NCBI RefSeq assembly: GCF_028204155.1
Contig: NZ_JAQLOI010000001.1
Location: 1,488,001-1,552,000, forward strand
Direction of reading: 5' to 3'
Length of the DNA stretch: 64,000 bases
Source: Vibrio algarum
GTDB taxonomy: Bacteria > Pseudomonadota > Gammaproteobacteria > Enterobacterales > Vibrionaceae
Both the position numbers and the translations under genes were made by a program. The notes under the pieces were generated by a model. It did no database searches. It was not told where the DNA came from and saw only the letters and a list, made by a program, of their open reading frames with translations. Of this stretch, positions 33,320 through 42,669 are shown piece after piece (position 1 is the first letter of the stretch; the number at the start of each line of letters is the position of its first letter).

Positions 33320-34537
33320 TTAGTTCATCAATTCAATCTTATTGAAGTCGACAATGTTTGCTTTTGGTGAACGCTTAATGTCACTCACCTTACGATAATG
33401 GGCCAATAGAATATAGCCAAAGCAGCCTAAAATCAGTCCAATCGCTAATGCGCCTACCCATTGAATTTGTAAGAAATCCAGCTTGAACAGCATGGTTAAC
33501 CCACCGAGTAAAACAATATTACCCAGCACATATTTTAGCTTACCAAATCGTTGTACCGTCAGGTTTAAGTTGTCGGTGTACAGACGGACTAAGGAATCAA
33601 GCGAATTGATTACAAACGTCATACCAACAAAAACCATCGCAAGGTTGTAGAAGCCAGTGACTGGTATCCCGTTAGAACTGTAATAATAAAGAACCGTAAA
33701 CCAGATAGCGATTGGAATCGATGGGAATACCATCATAGACACCAATACCTGGTATGTTCGTAGGCCGCTAACGAATCGGGAGGTAAATTGGCCGATCATG
33801 ATGCTCCATGCGAACCACCAATATAGGTAAAACTCGTGGTAATCGTTAAGTGGTAACACAAAGCTATGGAGATTCGCGAAATAGTCACCTAACAAGGCAA
33901 AAGTGGTAAAAAACTCACCAACATTGGAGCTATCCGACAAGAAGGCGCTAGACCACATAAGAGCGATCAAAGCCATAAATAACCAGCTACTCCCGAGACT
34001 TAAAATTCTAACGTATCGGATGCTGGTGCTTGAGTAAACAGCAATAGCTATAACCGCAAAAACAACCAGATAGAAACTACCCACTACTGTTTCACCGTCA
34101 CCGATCTCTGGTAGGTACCAAGGTAAGTTGACCAACAATAAGTAAGCGGTGAAGGCACAGGTACCAATAATAACGAGGTTGTTAATAAATTTAATTAACG
34201 GAATCTCAAAAAACTTAACTCTTGGCTCAATAACGCAAAAATAAAAGCAGGTTAAGAAATAGAATGCCCATATGAAGAAAGCCCAAAATCCAAATTCAAT
34301 GGCAAGTGGGTTGGTAAAAGAATATTCAGGGCTGGTAGCCAAATCGGCATAACCGGCAAACTCAGTTAGTGGGAACATGATCAGTCCCACATCTAGACCA
34401 GAAGTAAAGAGGATGGCGATAAAGGTGAACGTGCGTACAGGTGTCACACCAATACACTTCATATTACCCCAACGGTAAAGGACAAAAATAATAGCGGCAA
34501 AGGTAAATAATATGCCAATCGAAAGCCAAGTTGTCAT
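33320..34537 (-). CDS. Short BCCT-like transporter, probable choline/betaine carrier
   Basis: The 405-residue membrane protein has about ten hydrophobic segments. It keeps the BCCT hallmark region FYLYWWFAWSIMIGQFTSRFVSGLRTYQVL and a diverged version of the substrate/sodium loop (FTSGLDVGLIMFPLTEF). Canonical BCCT carriers have 12 helices and 500 or more residues; this one begins near what would be their third helix, and I see no coding remnant upstream. GGAGGC lies about 8 bases before the ATG at 34537. Its place downstream of betB-betA suggests uptake of choline or glycine betaine. The family assignment is good; the substrate is inferred. Confidence 0.78.
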   Translation of the reverse strand: MTTWLSIGILFTFAAIIFVLYRWGNMKCIGVTPVRTFTFIAILFTSGLDVGLIMFPLTEFAGYADLATSPEYSFTNPLAIEFGFWAFFIWAFYFLTCFYFCVIEPRVKFFEIPLIKFINNLVIIGTCAFTAYLLLVNLPWYLPEIGDGETVVGSFYLVVFAVIAIAVYSSTSIRYVRILSLGSSWLFMALIALMWSSAFLSDSSNVGEFFTTFALLGDYFANLHSFVLPLNDYHEFYLYWWFAWSIMIGQFTSRFVSGLRTYQVLVSMMVFPSIPIAIWFTVLYYYSSNGIPVTGFYNLAMVFVGMTFVINSLDSLVRLYTDNLNLTVQRFGKLKYVLGNIVLLGGLTMLFKLDFLQIQWVGALAIGLILGCFGYILLAHYRKVSDIKRSPKANIVDFNKIELMN

Positions 34538-34817
34538 TATTTGGCCTCCATGGGGTTGTAGCTTGCAAACATAATTGATTCCTTAATATATGTTTTGTTG
34601 CTACGTCAAAATTTCTAAAAACGGCTTGTGCCATCAGGACTTAAGTATCGTTTTGACGATAGTTAAAACCTGATAAATTCAACGTAGCTAAATCGACCAT
34701 TTGCGAACATCGCTTAAGTTGGTCGTCATAATCAGACTTTCCATGAACTGATATTTCTTAAATCACAGGTAATTCAGTTGTTTTATGTTTATTTACTCCT
34801 CTCGATTTCGAACCGTT

Positions 34818-36493
34818 TTAGCGTTTAGGGCTTTGCCATCGTTGGCTTGTCTGCCAGTCCGAGGCTGTTACCACTTTCGCTGTGCTTGGCTTTAAAAGTT
34901 CTTTAGCTAAAATTATATCGGAGGCCCGTTCCGCGACCATAATGGTCGGCGAATTCAGGTTGCCGTTAGGAATCGTAGGGAATATTGAAGAATCGACCAC
35001 TCTCAATCCTTCAATACCATGGACTTTTGTTTCCGAATTCACGACAGACATGTTGTCTTCACCCATCTTGCATGAACAAGAGGGGTGATAGGCGCTTTCA
35101 ACCGAGCTTCGAACAAACTGGTCTATTTCTTCGTCGGTTTGTATGGCTAATCCTGGCTGAATTTCGTCACCGCGATATTCGTCCAATCCCGGTTGATTTA
35201 TGATCTCTCTAGTAAGACGAACACATGCCCTAAACCCTTCGATGTCTTCTTGGTGAGATAGGTAGTTGAATTGAATTTTTGGTGCAGTATGAGGGTCGTT
35301 AGACGACACTTTAACGAACCCACGACTTTTGGGTTTGTTATGGCCGATATGAACCTGAAAACCGTGACCAGAAAAGGCCTCTTTACCATCGTAGCGCATT
35401 GCTGCAGGTAAGAAGTGGTATTGAAGATCAGGCCATTCTAGGTTTTCTTTAGAGCGAATAAACCCGCAAGACTCAAAATGATTGGTTGCGCCTAGACCGG
35501 ATTTATTCAGTATCCAGCGGGTGCCAATCCACAATTTATTGAGTGGGTCTAGCTTTCCGTTTAACGATATTGGCTTTAAACATTTGAACTGAAAGTAAAA
35601 TTCCAAATGGTCCTGAAGATTTTCACCAACCCCCGGCAGCTCATGAACGGGTTCTATTCCTGCTTCTTTTAATGTCGTTGAAGCGCCAATCCCTGATAAC
35701 TGCAAAATATGAGGCGAGCCGACGGAACCTGCCGAAAGTATAACCTCTTTACCACAACGTACATCGATGACTTGGCCTTTGCGTTCATAGCGAACACCAA
35801 CCACTGTTTTGTCTTCTAAAAGGACTTTGTGAACTAAAGCATGGGTGACAACAGTCAAGTTGCTGCGCTTGAGTGCAGGTTTTAAATACGCGTTTGCAGT
35901 AGACCAACGCACACCGTCTTTTACTGTCATGTGCATGGGACCAAAGCCTTCTTGCTGCTCGGCATTGTAATCGGCGGTCGCTAAATATCCAGCGTCTGTA
36001 CCTGCATCCACAAAAGCTTGGTATAACGGGTTGCGCATATTGTTACCGTTGTTAACGGCGAGGGGACCAGTGTCTCCTCGATAATCATTGCCACCAAAAG
36101 ACCATGTTTCTGCTTTTTTAAAATAAGGTAGGCAGTGGGAGTAATCCCAATTTTCAGCGCCATGTTGTTGCCATTCATCGAAGTCTCGAGCATGGCCACG
36201 AACATACACCATACCATTAATAGAAGACGAACCACCCAGTACCTTCCCACGTGGGCAGTGCATGCGACGATTATCCAAAAATGGCTCTGGCTCAGTTTCA
36301 AACTGCCAAGCGTATTTTTTGGTATTCATTGGGATCGAAAGTGCGGTTGGCATTTGGATAAAAATGCTTCTGTCACTGCCCCCGTCTCTAACAGCAATAC
36401 TGTGTTGGTAGAATCGGCGGACAGGCGGTTGGCAAGCACACATCCAGCGCTACCAGCACCGACAATGATGTAATCATAGGTTTTATTGGACAT
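34818..36493 (-). pseudogene. betA: Choline dehydrogenase BetA, frame broken at a G-run
   Basis: BetA oxidises choline to betaine aldehyde. From the ATG at 36493 (AAGGAATCAC upstream) the frame encodes the GMC-oxidoreductase FAD motif YDYIIVGAGSAGCVLANRLS and VLLLETG, then shifts at five G (plus-strand C5, 36379-36383). With one more G it continues as GGSDRSIFIQMPTALSIP and stays open to 34818. Family features include PRGKVLGGSSSINGMVYVRG, HELPGVGENLQDHLE and the C-terminal active-site region YHPSCSCKMG with PNGNLNSPTIMVAERASDII. The restored length is 558 residues, normal for BetA. A minus-strand frame from 36443 gives all but the FAD motif. Real loss or a base-call error cannot be told apart here. 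Confidence 0.9.
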
Positions 36494-36502
36494 TGTGATT
36501 CC

Positions 36503-37969
36503 TTAAAATGGGCTGTCTAGTGGTTGCATGCCTACATATACCGCTTTAATTTGGGTATAGGCTTTTAACGTCTCACTGCCATTTTCGCGTCCGATGCCAG
36601 ACATTTTGTAGCCACCGACCGGCATTTCTGCAGGTGAAGCTCCATAAGCGTTTATCCAGCAAATACCAGCTTGCATTTGATGAATAATGCGATGAGCACG
36701 GCTTATATCTTGAGTAAATACACCGGCTGCTAGTCCTAGTTGTGTATTATTGGCACGGCGTACCACTTCCTCTTCGCTTTCAAATGTCAGTACCGTCATT
36801 ACTGGACCAAAGATTTCTTCTTTTGCGATAGTCATTTCGTCGTTGCAATCGGTGAAAATAGTTGGAGCAATAAAATATCCGTTGGGACAATTCTCTGGTT
36901 GTAGTGCGGTTCCACCAGTTAGAAGTGTTGCGCCTTCTGATTTGCCGATTTCGATGTAATCGAGTACTTTTTGTTGGTGGCTTTTTGAAATGAGAGCACC
37001 GAAATTGGTCTCTGGGTTCATCGGGTTGCCACAGATAATATTTTGTTCAGTGCGTTCGACGAGTCGTTCAATAAAACGAGGGTAAATATCTTTCTGAACG
37101 AATACACGGGTACCATTGGTACAGATTTCACCTTGTGTATAAAAGTTGCCTAGCATTGCTGCTGAAATTGCATTTTCAATATCCGCATCATTAAAGATGA
37201 TGAGTGGTGATTTCCCACCTAATTCCATAGTGACATCTTTGAGCGAGCCTGCCGCTGCCGCCATCACTTTTTTACCTGTTCCTACTTCACCAGTAAAAGA
37301 AACTTTCGCTATATCTTCGTGCTCGGTCAACCAAGCGCCTACTCGACCGTCACCTTGAAGGACATTAAACACGCCATCGGGTACGCCCGCTTGCGTGAAT
37401 ACTTCAGCTAAACGCATTGCACCTCGCGGTGTCTCTTCTGAAGGTTTGAAAATCATTACGTTTCCACAAGCTAACGCCGGGGCGGCCTTCCAACAAGCAA
37501 TTTGTAGTGGGTAATTCCATGCACCGATACCTGCACAAATACCCAGTGGTTCACGTCGCGTATAATAAAAATCGTCACCAATCGGTTGCTGATTACCTTC
37601 AATGCTTGGTGCTAAGCCAGCAAAAAACTCGATTGAGTCGGCTCCGGTAACAACATCGACGACGGATGCTTCTTGCCATGGCTTACCAGTATCAAGCACT
37701 TCGACTTCAGCGAGTTCGTCATTTTGTTCTCGCAGCAGCTCAACCGCTTTTAATAAAATACGGCTTCTTTCGATTGGTGTTAATTTTGACCAGATTGCGA
37801 ATCCCGATTTTGCACTCGCCATGGCGGATTGCTGAATATCAGCGTCTGCCGTTTCTACTAAGTAGCTTACTTGGCCTGTAGCAGGGTTAATCACTTCGAA
37901 TGTTTCGCCCGTACTATTTGATACATATTGACCATGCACATAGTTTTGATAAACGACTAACGGTGGCAT
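36503..37969 (-). CDS. betB: Betaine aldehyde dehydrogenase BetB
   Basis: BetB oxidises betaine aldehyde to the osmoprotectant glycine betaine with NAD(P)+. The start at 37969 is chosen because GGAG lies eight bases upstream; an in-frame start at 38050 adds 27 unlike residues. The 488-residue aldehyde dehydrogenase has the general base Glu249 (TMELGGKSP) and the nucleophile Cys283 (GEICTNGTRVFV), with the NAD-binding loop FTGEVGTGKKV. It precedes betA by only nine bases, so the two are one operon. No betI lies upstream, unlike many betIBA operons. Confidence 0.94.
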   Translation of the reverse strand: MPPLVVYQNYVHGQYVSNSTGETFEVINPATGQVSYLVETADADIQQSAMASAKSGFAIWSKLTPIERSRILLKAVELLREQNDELAEVEVLDTGKPWQEASVVDVVTGADSIEFFAGLAPSIEGNQQPIGDDFYYTRREPLGICAGIGAWNYPLQIACWKAAPALACGNVMIFKPSEETPRGAMRLAEVFTQAGVPDGVFNVLQGDGRVGAWLTEHEDIAKVSFTGEVGTGKKVMAAAAGSLKDVTMELGGKSPLIIFNDADIENAISAAMLGNFYTQGEICTNGTRVFVQKDIYPRFIERLVERTEQNIICGNPMNPETNFGALISKSHQQKVLDYIEIGKSEGATLLTGGTALQPENCPNGYFIAPTIFTDCNDEMTIAKEEIFGPVMTVLTFESEEEVVRRANNTQLGLAAGVFTQDISRAHRIIHQMQAGICWINAYGASPAEMPVGGYKMSGIGRENGSETLKAYTQIKAVYVGMQPLDSPF

Positions 37970-38088
37970 TAATTTTCTCCGAGATTCGAAGCCACAATGG
38001 CAAAAACCGTAGTGGCATTTATTCATTGGTTCTATAGGAAAAGACGTCATTTTTGAGAGGGAAAGACATCAACTGAACACTAAGTTAG

Positions 38089-38120
38089 TTAGAATCCTAA
38101 TGATTAGAGTTCTAATGATC
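38089..38120. repeat. Imperfect 16-bp tandem repeat upstream of betB
   Basis: TTAGAATCCTAATGAT (38089-38104) is followed directly by TAGAGTTCTAATGATC, sharing the CTAATGAT core in the same orientation with period 15-16. It lies in the betB/acyltransferase divergent region and is a candidate regulator-binding site. Confidence 0.5.
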
Positions 38121-38162
38121 AAGTGCCTAGGGACTATTAACTATATTGTATATTTGCTCGAT

Positions 38163-38191
38163 TTGACATAAGTCATTATTTATTATGATTA
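38163..38191 (+). promoter_or_regulatory. Candidate promoter of the acyltransferase gene
   Basis: A perfect TTGACA (38163-38168) is followed after 17 bases by TGATTA (38186-38191). The -10 is weak. The rest of the 416-base betB-acyltransferase gap (37970-38385) is AT-rich and shows no gene. Confidence 0.35.
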
Positions 38192-38385
38192 TTTTTGTTA
38201 TATTTGGCTCTTTTCTTAAGGCAAAAAATTTTACGTCATGGCATTTAATTCGTTTGAGTTGTAACTATTTTATCAGTATGGCGTTTTAGTGCCTGATATT
38301 TCAGATAGTTACCATATTCATCGAATGGATAGATATGCTTGGTGAAAAAGTACAAAACTTGTCTTGTTGTAGGAGTGAAAAGAAC

Positions 38386-40170
38386 GTGGTGAGCACATTT
38401 AGTGGCCAAAATAAATTGCCGACAATGTCGGTTCCTGATTTAAATGATACGTGCAGCAAGCTTTTAGAGTGGGTTGAGCCGTTAATAACCGAGAGAGAGC
38501 TTCTTAAGACCAAGCATGTTGTCGATCATTTTTTGGTTTCGGGTGGAGGTGGCGAAACATTACAAAACGAATTAGTTGAGTGGAGTAAATGCGGCGCTAT
38601 ATCTAATTGGTCAGCGCCTGCATGGAAAGACCTTTATTTGGAATCGCGAGCGCCATTGCCAATTAATAGCAATGTGTTTTATTACCTAAAAAGTAAGCTG
38701 GATGAAAAGGTATGTACTCAAACGAATATCGCTGCAGCACTGGTTGTCAGTGTGTATGGTTTTATGTCACTTGTTGACGAAGAAGTGCTCGAAATCGACA
38801 TGCAAAAAAAACAACCGTTGTGCATGAACCAATATAACAATATCTTTTCATCCATCAGAATACCGCGAACAGGAACAGATGAATTTAAAGTCTCGTCCTC
38901 TAGGCAGCATATTGTCGTTCTACACCGCAATCATATTTACAAAATCGATGTTTTAGATGCTAAAGGTGCTATCCGAACGGCTTCAGAGATAGAGTTTGAC
39001 CTTGAATGTATTCTTGCTGTTTCTGAATCAGGGCAAAATTTGGGGTTACTAACCTCAATACAAAGAGATGAATGGGCACACTGCAGGGCTAAGCTACTTG
39101 ATATATCGGCTAGTAACAAAGAGGCCATGACCTGTATTGAACAGGCCGTTTTTGCTTTGTGTCTGGACGAAAGTAAGCCAGAAGACATAACTGAAATATC
39201 AACACAGTTGTTACATGGTTCAGGCAATGATCGTTTTTTTGATAAATCATTACAGTTTGTTGTCTTTGCTAATGGAAAAACAGGCATAAACTTTGAACAT
39301 ACTGGGGTAGATGGTTCGGTTATGCTTCGACTGATTGCTCATATCTATAATTCAATCGATAAAGTGATTTTTAACGAAAGTAGCAGGTCAACAAAGGCAA
39401 TAAGCCGAACCGTTGCCGATACTAAAGAGCTTATTTTCGAACTCAATAGTAGGGTAGAGAAAACCATCAGGGATGCGGCTGAATTATTTATTCAGCACAC
39501 GGCCAATACGCAGACCCGAGTATTGAGTTTCACGCAGTTTGGCAAAAATCAGATTAAGGAATTTGGTGTCAGCCCAGATGCATTTGTGCAGTTGGCCCTG
39601 CAACTTGCCGAATATAAGTTATACGGTAAATGTTATAGTGCCTACGAAGCTGTGATGACTCGAACATTTCTTGATGGACGCATCGATGTTCTTTATACCG
39701 TGACCCCAGACTCGATGGCGTTTATCGAGAGTATCAACTCTCCAGATTACTCCGTTTCGGATAAGCAAGAGTTTCTACGAAACGCGGTTAAAAAGCATAT
39801 TGAAAGAGCCAACGAATGCCGGACTGGGCAGGGTGTATACACGCATTTATTAGCACTTAAATATCGATATAAATTAGCAGGCACGTCCATTGGTCTTAAT
39901 GCTCTTCCAGAGCTATTTACTAGTAAAGGGTATGAAGCATTAACCCATAGTGTTGTTTGCACAAGCACGACGTCTGAATATGGTGTGGAACTGGCAGGTT
40001 ATGGCCCCATTGTCGATGATGGTTATGGGATCCGCTATTTCACCAGAAACGACGCTATCTGCTTTAATATGACAAGCCGAACTGAAATGCACAGCAATCT
40101 AGATAAGATGAAAATCTACATTGAGCAATCGTTGGTTGAGATGGCGGAGTTGATGCTTGCAAATTCCTAG
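38386..40170 (+). CDS. Choline/carnitine O-acyltransferase family protein
   Basis: The 594-residue protein resembles eukaryote-type carnitine/choline acyltransferases along its length. Family motifs are LPTMSVPDLNDTCSKLLEWVEPL at the N terminus, WSAPAWKDLYLESRAPLPINSN, FFDKSLQFVVFANGKTGINFEH with the catalytic His305, YEAVMTRTFLDGRIDVLYTVTPD, and YGPIVDDGYGIRYFTRNDAICF near the end. Such enzymes move acyl groups between CoA and carnitine or choline. The GTG at 38386 is favoured by AGGAG ten bases upstream; an ATG at 38335 would add 17 residues. It is divergent from betB. The acyl acceptor cannot be read with certainty. Confidence 0.87.
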   Translation: MVSTFSGQNKLPTMSVPDLNDTCSKLLEWVEPLITERELLKTKHVVDHFLVSGGGGETLQNELVEWSKCGAISNWSAPAWKDLYLESRAPLPINSNVFYYLKSKLDEKVCTQTNIAAALVVSVYGFMSLVDEEVLEIDMQKKQPLCMNQYNNIFSSIRIPRTGTDEFKVSSSRQHIVVLHRNHIYKIDVLDAKGAIRTASEIEFDLECILAVSESGQNLGLLTSIQRDEWAHCRAKLLDISASNKEAMTCIEQAVFALCLDESKPEDITEISTQLLHGSGNDRFFDKSLQFVVFANGKTGINFEHTGVDGSVMLRLIAHIYNSIDKVIFNESSRSTKAISRTVADTKELIFELNSRVEKTIRDAAELFIQHTANTQTRVLSFTQFGKNQIKEFGVSPDAFVQLALQLAEYKLYGKCYSAYEAVMTRTFLDGRIDVLYTVTPDSMAFIESINSPDYSVSDKQEFLRNAVKKHIERANECRTGQGVYTHLLALKYRYKLAGTSIGLNALPELFTSKGYEALTHSVVCTSTTSEYGVELAGYGPIVDDGYGIRYFTRNDAICFNMTSRTEMHSNLDKMKIYIEQSLVEMAELMLANS

Positions 40171-40265
40171 CTTAAAAAGTTTTTAGTCGTTTTACAGACA
40201 AGAAAGCATTTATATGAAATATTGTCTGTAAGATTCGCCTAATCAAACGCAAAGGAACCACCGAA

Positions 40266-41318
40266 ATGGAATTGACTAAACTAGGTAACAGTGACGTTAT
40301 GGTGTCACGGGTATGTCTAGGCAGCATGACTTGGGGGCTGCAAAACAATCAGCAAGAAGCCAACCAGCAAATAGAATATGCAATAAGCCAAGGCATCAAT
40401 TTTATCGACACAGCTGAAATGTACGCGGTTCCCCCGTCTCCAGATACCTATGGTAAAACAGAGACGATTATAGGTAATTGGCTTGCAGAAAACCCACATC
40501 GTCGAAAAGATCTTATTATTGCAACCAAGATAGCTGGTGCTGGTTTGCCTTGGGTACGTGAAGGTGCTCCTATTACGGGAGACGCTGTTGTAGCGGCTGT
40601 TGATGCGTCTTTAAAGCGCTTGCAAACGGACTATATCGACCTATATCAGTTGCATTGGCCTAACCGTACTTCTCCTCATTTTGGTAAACACCACCCAAAT
40701 AAAATTAGTTTCAGTGAGTTTAATGCCAGAGAGCAAGAAACAAATATGCTCGATATACTGCACGGATTAGCGAAGTGCATCAAGGCGGGGAAAATTCGTC
40801 ATTGCGGCCTTTCAGACGATACACCGTGGGGTATCAACACTTACTTGAAACTTAGTGAAAAATACGATCTACCTCGTATGGTCTCAATACAAAATGAGTT
40901 TAATCTTCTTCACACAAAAGATTGGCCTTACTTGATTGAAAATTGCGTTCATGAAGAGGTAGCGTATTTGCCTTGGTCTCCATTATCGGGAGGTATGCTA
41001 AGTGGAAAATATTTAGATGGAAAGCGCCCAGAAGGCAGCCGTTGGACATTTATGCAACGTAATGGCATTTTTCGCGATACACCTATGGCTAATAGCGCGA
41101 TTAGAGCGTATATGGACATTGCTGATAACCACGGTTTTACAGCCAGTCAGCTCGCTCTTGCTTGGTGTGACCAAGTGGATGGTGTAACCTCAACCATTAT
41201 TGGTGCGACCACACTTGATCAGCTAAAAGAGAACATCATCGCATTTTCTAGGCCGTTAAATGCAGATGCATTAGCAAGCATAAATGAGGTGTTGAAAACC
41301 TATCCAGCACCTTATTAA
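40266..41318 (+). CDS. Aldo/keto reductase, Tas-like
   Basis: The 350-residue TIM-barrel NADPH-dependent reductase has the AKR tetrad region: Asp48 and Tyr53 (FIDTAEMYAVPP), Lys87 (LIIATKIAG) and a histidine in LYQLHWPNRT. The C-terminal cofactor-binding loop is STIIGATTLDQLKENI. It is close to E. coli Tas, whose physiological substrate is unclear. AAAGGAACC precedes the ATG. Its 3' end overlaps the end of the convergent protease gene by 48 bases as the protease frame now reads. Confidence 0.88.
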   Translation: MELTKLGNSDVMVSRVCLGSMTWGLQNNQQEANQQIEYAISQGINFIDTAEMYAVPPSPDTYGKTETIIGNWLAENPHRRKDLIIATKIAGAGLPWVREGAPITGDAVVAAVDASLKRLQTDYIDLYQLHWPNRTSPHFGKHHPNKISFSEFNAREQETNMLDILHGLAKCIKAGKIRHCGLSDDTPWGINTYLKLSEKYDLPRMVSIQNEFNLLHTKDWPYLIENCVHEEVAYLPWSPLSGGMLSGKYLDGKRPEGSRWTFMQRNGIFRDTPMANSAIRAYMDIADNHGFTASQLALAWCDQVDGVTSTIIGATTLDQLKENIIAFSRPLNADALASINEVLKTYPAPY

Positions 41319-42410
41319 GTGATATTTAAATGGGCGATTAACTGTGATTTTTTGCCTAAGTGCTATAAACACCAATAAGAAAAGTGCGCTGATAGGGATG
41401 CTTCCACCACTTGATGAAGATGTCGACACGTCAGAGTCTGTTTCCTCCGAATCAGACTCGTCACTGCTATCGGAGCTATAGGTATCTCGTTGATCTTCTG
41501 TCACTGTGTAGTCGGGGGTTATTTCACCGGCGAGAACCTCTGTTATCCAATCATCATAATCTGATACTTCGGTAAAAACGGAAGTATCGTTAGTTGATGC
41601 GTTGTAGCAATTCGTCCACCCATAACTTGTAATACCAGCTTGGACGTATTTAGAGTTGTTGTCATCGTACCAATATAAAGGCCCACCAGAATCACCGGAA
41701 CAGGTGGAATTGTTTACGCCTGTGGTTGTGTCAGTTTCTCCTGACATACAAAGTTGCGAACTACTGACATTGCTAAAACTACAATCAGCGGCAGAACTAT
41801 AAGTCAGTGTGGTTTGAAGCAGCTCTTCACCGTCTCCGGTTTCGGTTAAACCATGGCCAACGGCGTAAAATGTTTCGGTTGTGTCACTATAACGATAGTT
41901 ATCTGAATTCGTTGCCGTTGCGCGCGAGACATAGTCATCGTCACTGATATTCATGGCTTCAGCCAGTTTGATAATCGCAATATCATTTGGCCATGATGTA
42001 GCGTCGGTGTAGGACGAATCGTCATAGCCACTGTGTACGTAGAACTCAGATGCTCTAATTATTTCAACCGTCCCATCGGTAAATTGATCTTCATTTTCCA
42101 TTTGGGGGACAACCGATGTATAGACCAAGTATTCTTCGTTTAATGATCCCTCTCCGTCATACAAACAGTGCGCTGCGGTAAGTACATGCTCACTATCAAG
42201 AATTGATGCGCCACAATAAAGCCCATATAGGCCAGTGTAATCGATGGCGTCGTAGTAAAGGCTGGCGATAGAAGGCCAATCTCCATCAGTGCCCGTTGTT
42301 GCTGTGTCGCCATTATAAATATAAGTGGAAATATCCGCAGAAACAGAAGGTGGTGTATTAAGAAAAACCAAGGTACATACCAGAATGGTTTTGAAGACTA
42401 ATTTACTCAT
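41271..42410 (-). CDS. Secreted trypsin-like serine protease with GlyGly-CTERM tail
   Basis: The protein has a signal peptide (FKTILVCTLVFLNTPPSVSA) and a chymotrypsin-fold domain with the complete triad His81 (LTAAHC), Asp143 (NDIAII) and Ser241 (GDSGGP). A Ser/Asp/Glu-rich linker follows, then the sorting signal GGSIPISALFLLVFIALRQK, a GlyGly-CTERM that rhombosortase cleaves for type II secretion and surface attachment. Twenty-two unexpected residues follow the basic end and run into the neighbouring reductase gene. One more base in a six-base A/T run at 41348-41353 would end the protein at LRQKNHS, a normal tail. The annotated 379-residue end is therefore suspect. Confidence 0.88.
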   Translation of the reverse strand: MSKLVFKTILVCTLVFLNTPPSVSADISTYIYNGDTATTGTDGDWPSIASLYYDAIDYTGLYGLYCGASILDSEHVLTAAHCLYDGEGSLNEEYLVYTSVVPQMENEDQFTDGTVEIIRASEFYVHSGYDDSSYTDATSWPNDIAIIKLAEAMNISDDDYVSRATATNSDNYRYSDTTETFYAVGHGLTETGDGEELLQTTLTYSSAADCSFSNVSSSQLCMSGETDTTTGVNNSTCSGDSGGPLYWYDDNNSKYVQAGITSYGWTNCYNASTNDTSVFTEVSDYDDWITEVLAGEITPDYTVTEDQRDTYSSDSSDESDSEETDSDVSTSSSSGGSIPISALFLLVFIALRQKITVNRPFKYHLIRCWIGFQHLIYAC

Positions 42411-42669
42411 GCTTATAAAGGTGGCCTTGAATTGAACATATCAATCAAAATTATGAATAGTAAATGTGATGCAAATTTGGAGGACGAGAAAATGTCTATT
42501 TTTTGTATCGACACAACGTATCCACGCTTTAGTTTTAAAGATGGGCATCTCTCTAAGGAGGCTAACTATCGGTTTTTTTCAGCTCTTATACCTTCTTAAC
42601 GATGCGGTCTGCGTCATGTTCTTATACAATCTAGCTAGAAATAATATTGATCTTATTACAGGGTTTGTA

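Noticed and set aside
42466..42669. N-terminal 68-residue extension of the outer-membrane barrel protein
   Set aside because: The extension has no signal-peptide features, while the ATG at 42670 has a ribosome site and a textbook signal peptide.
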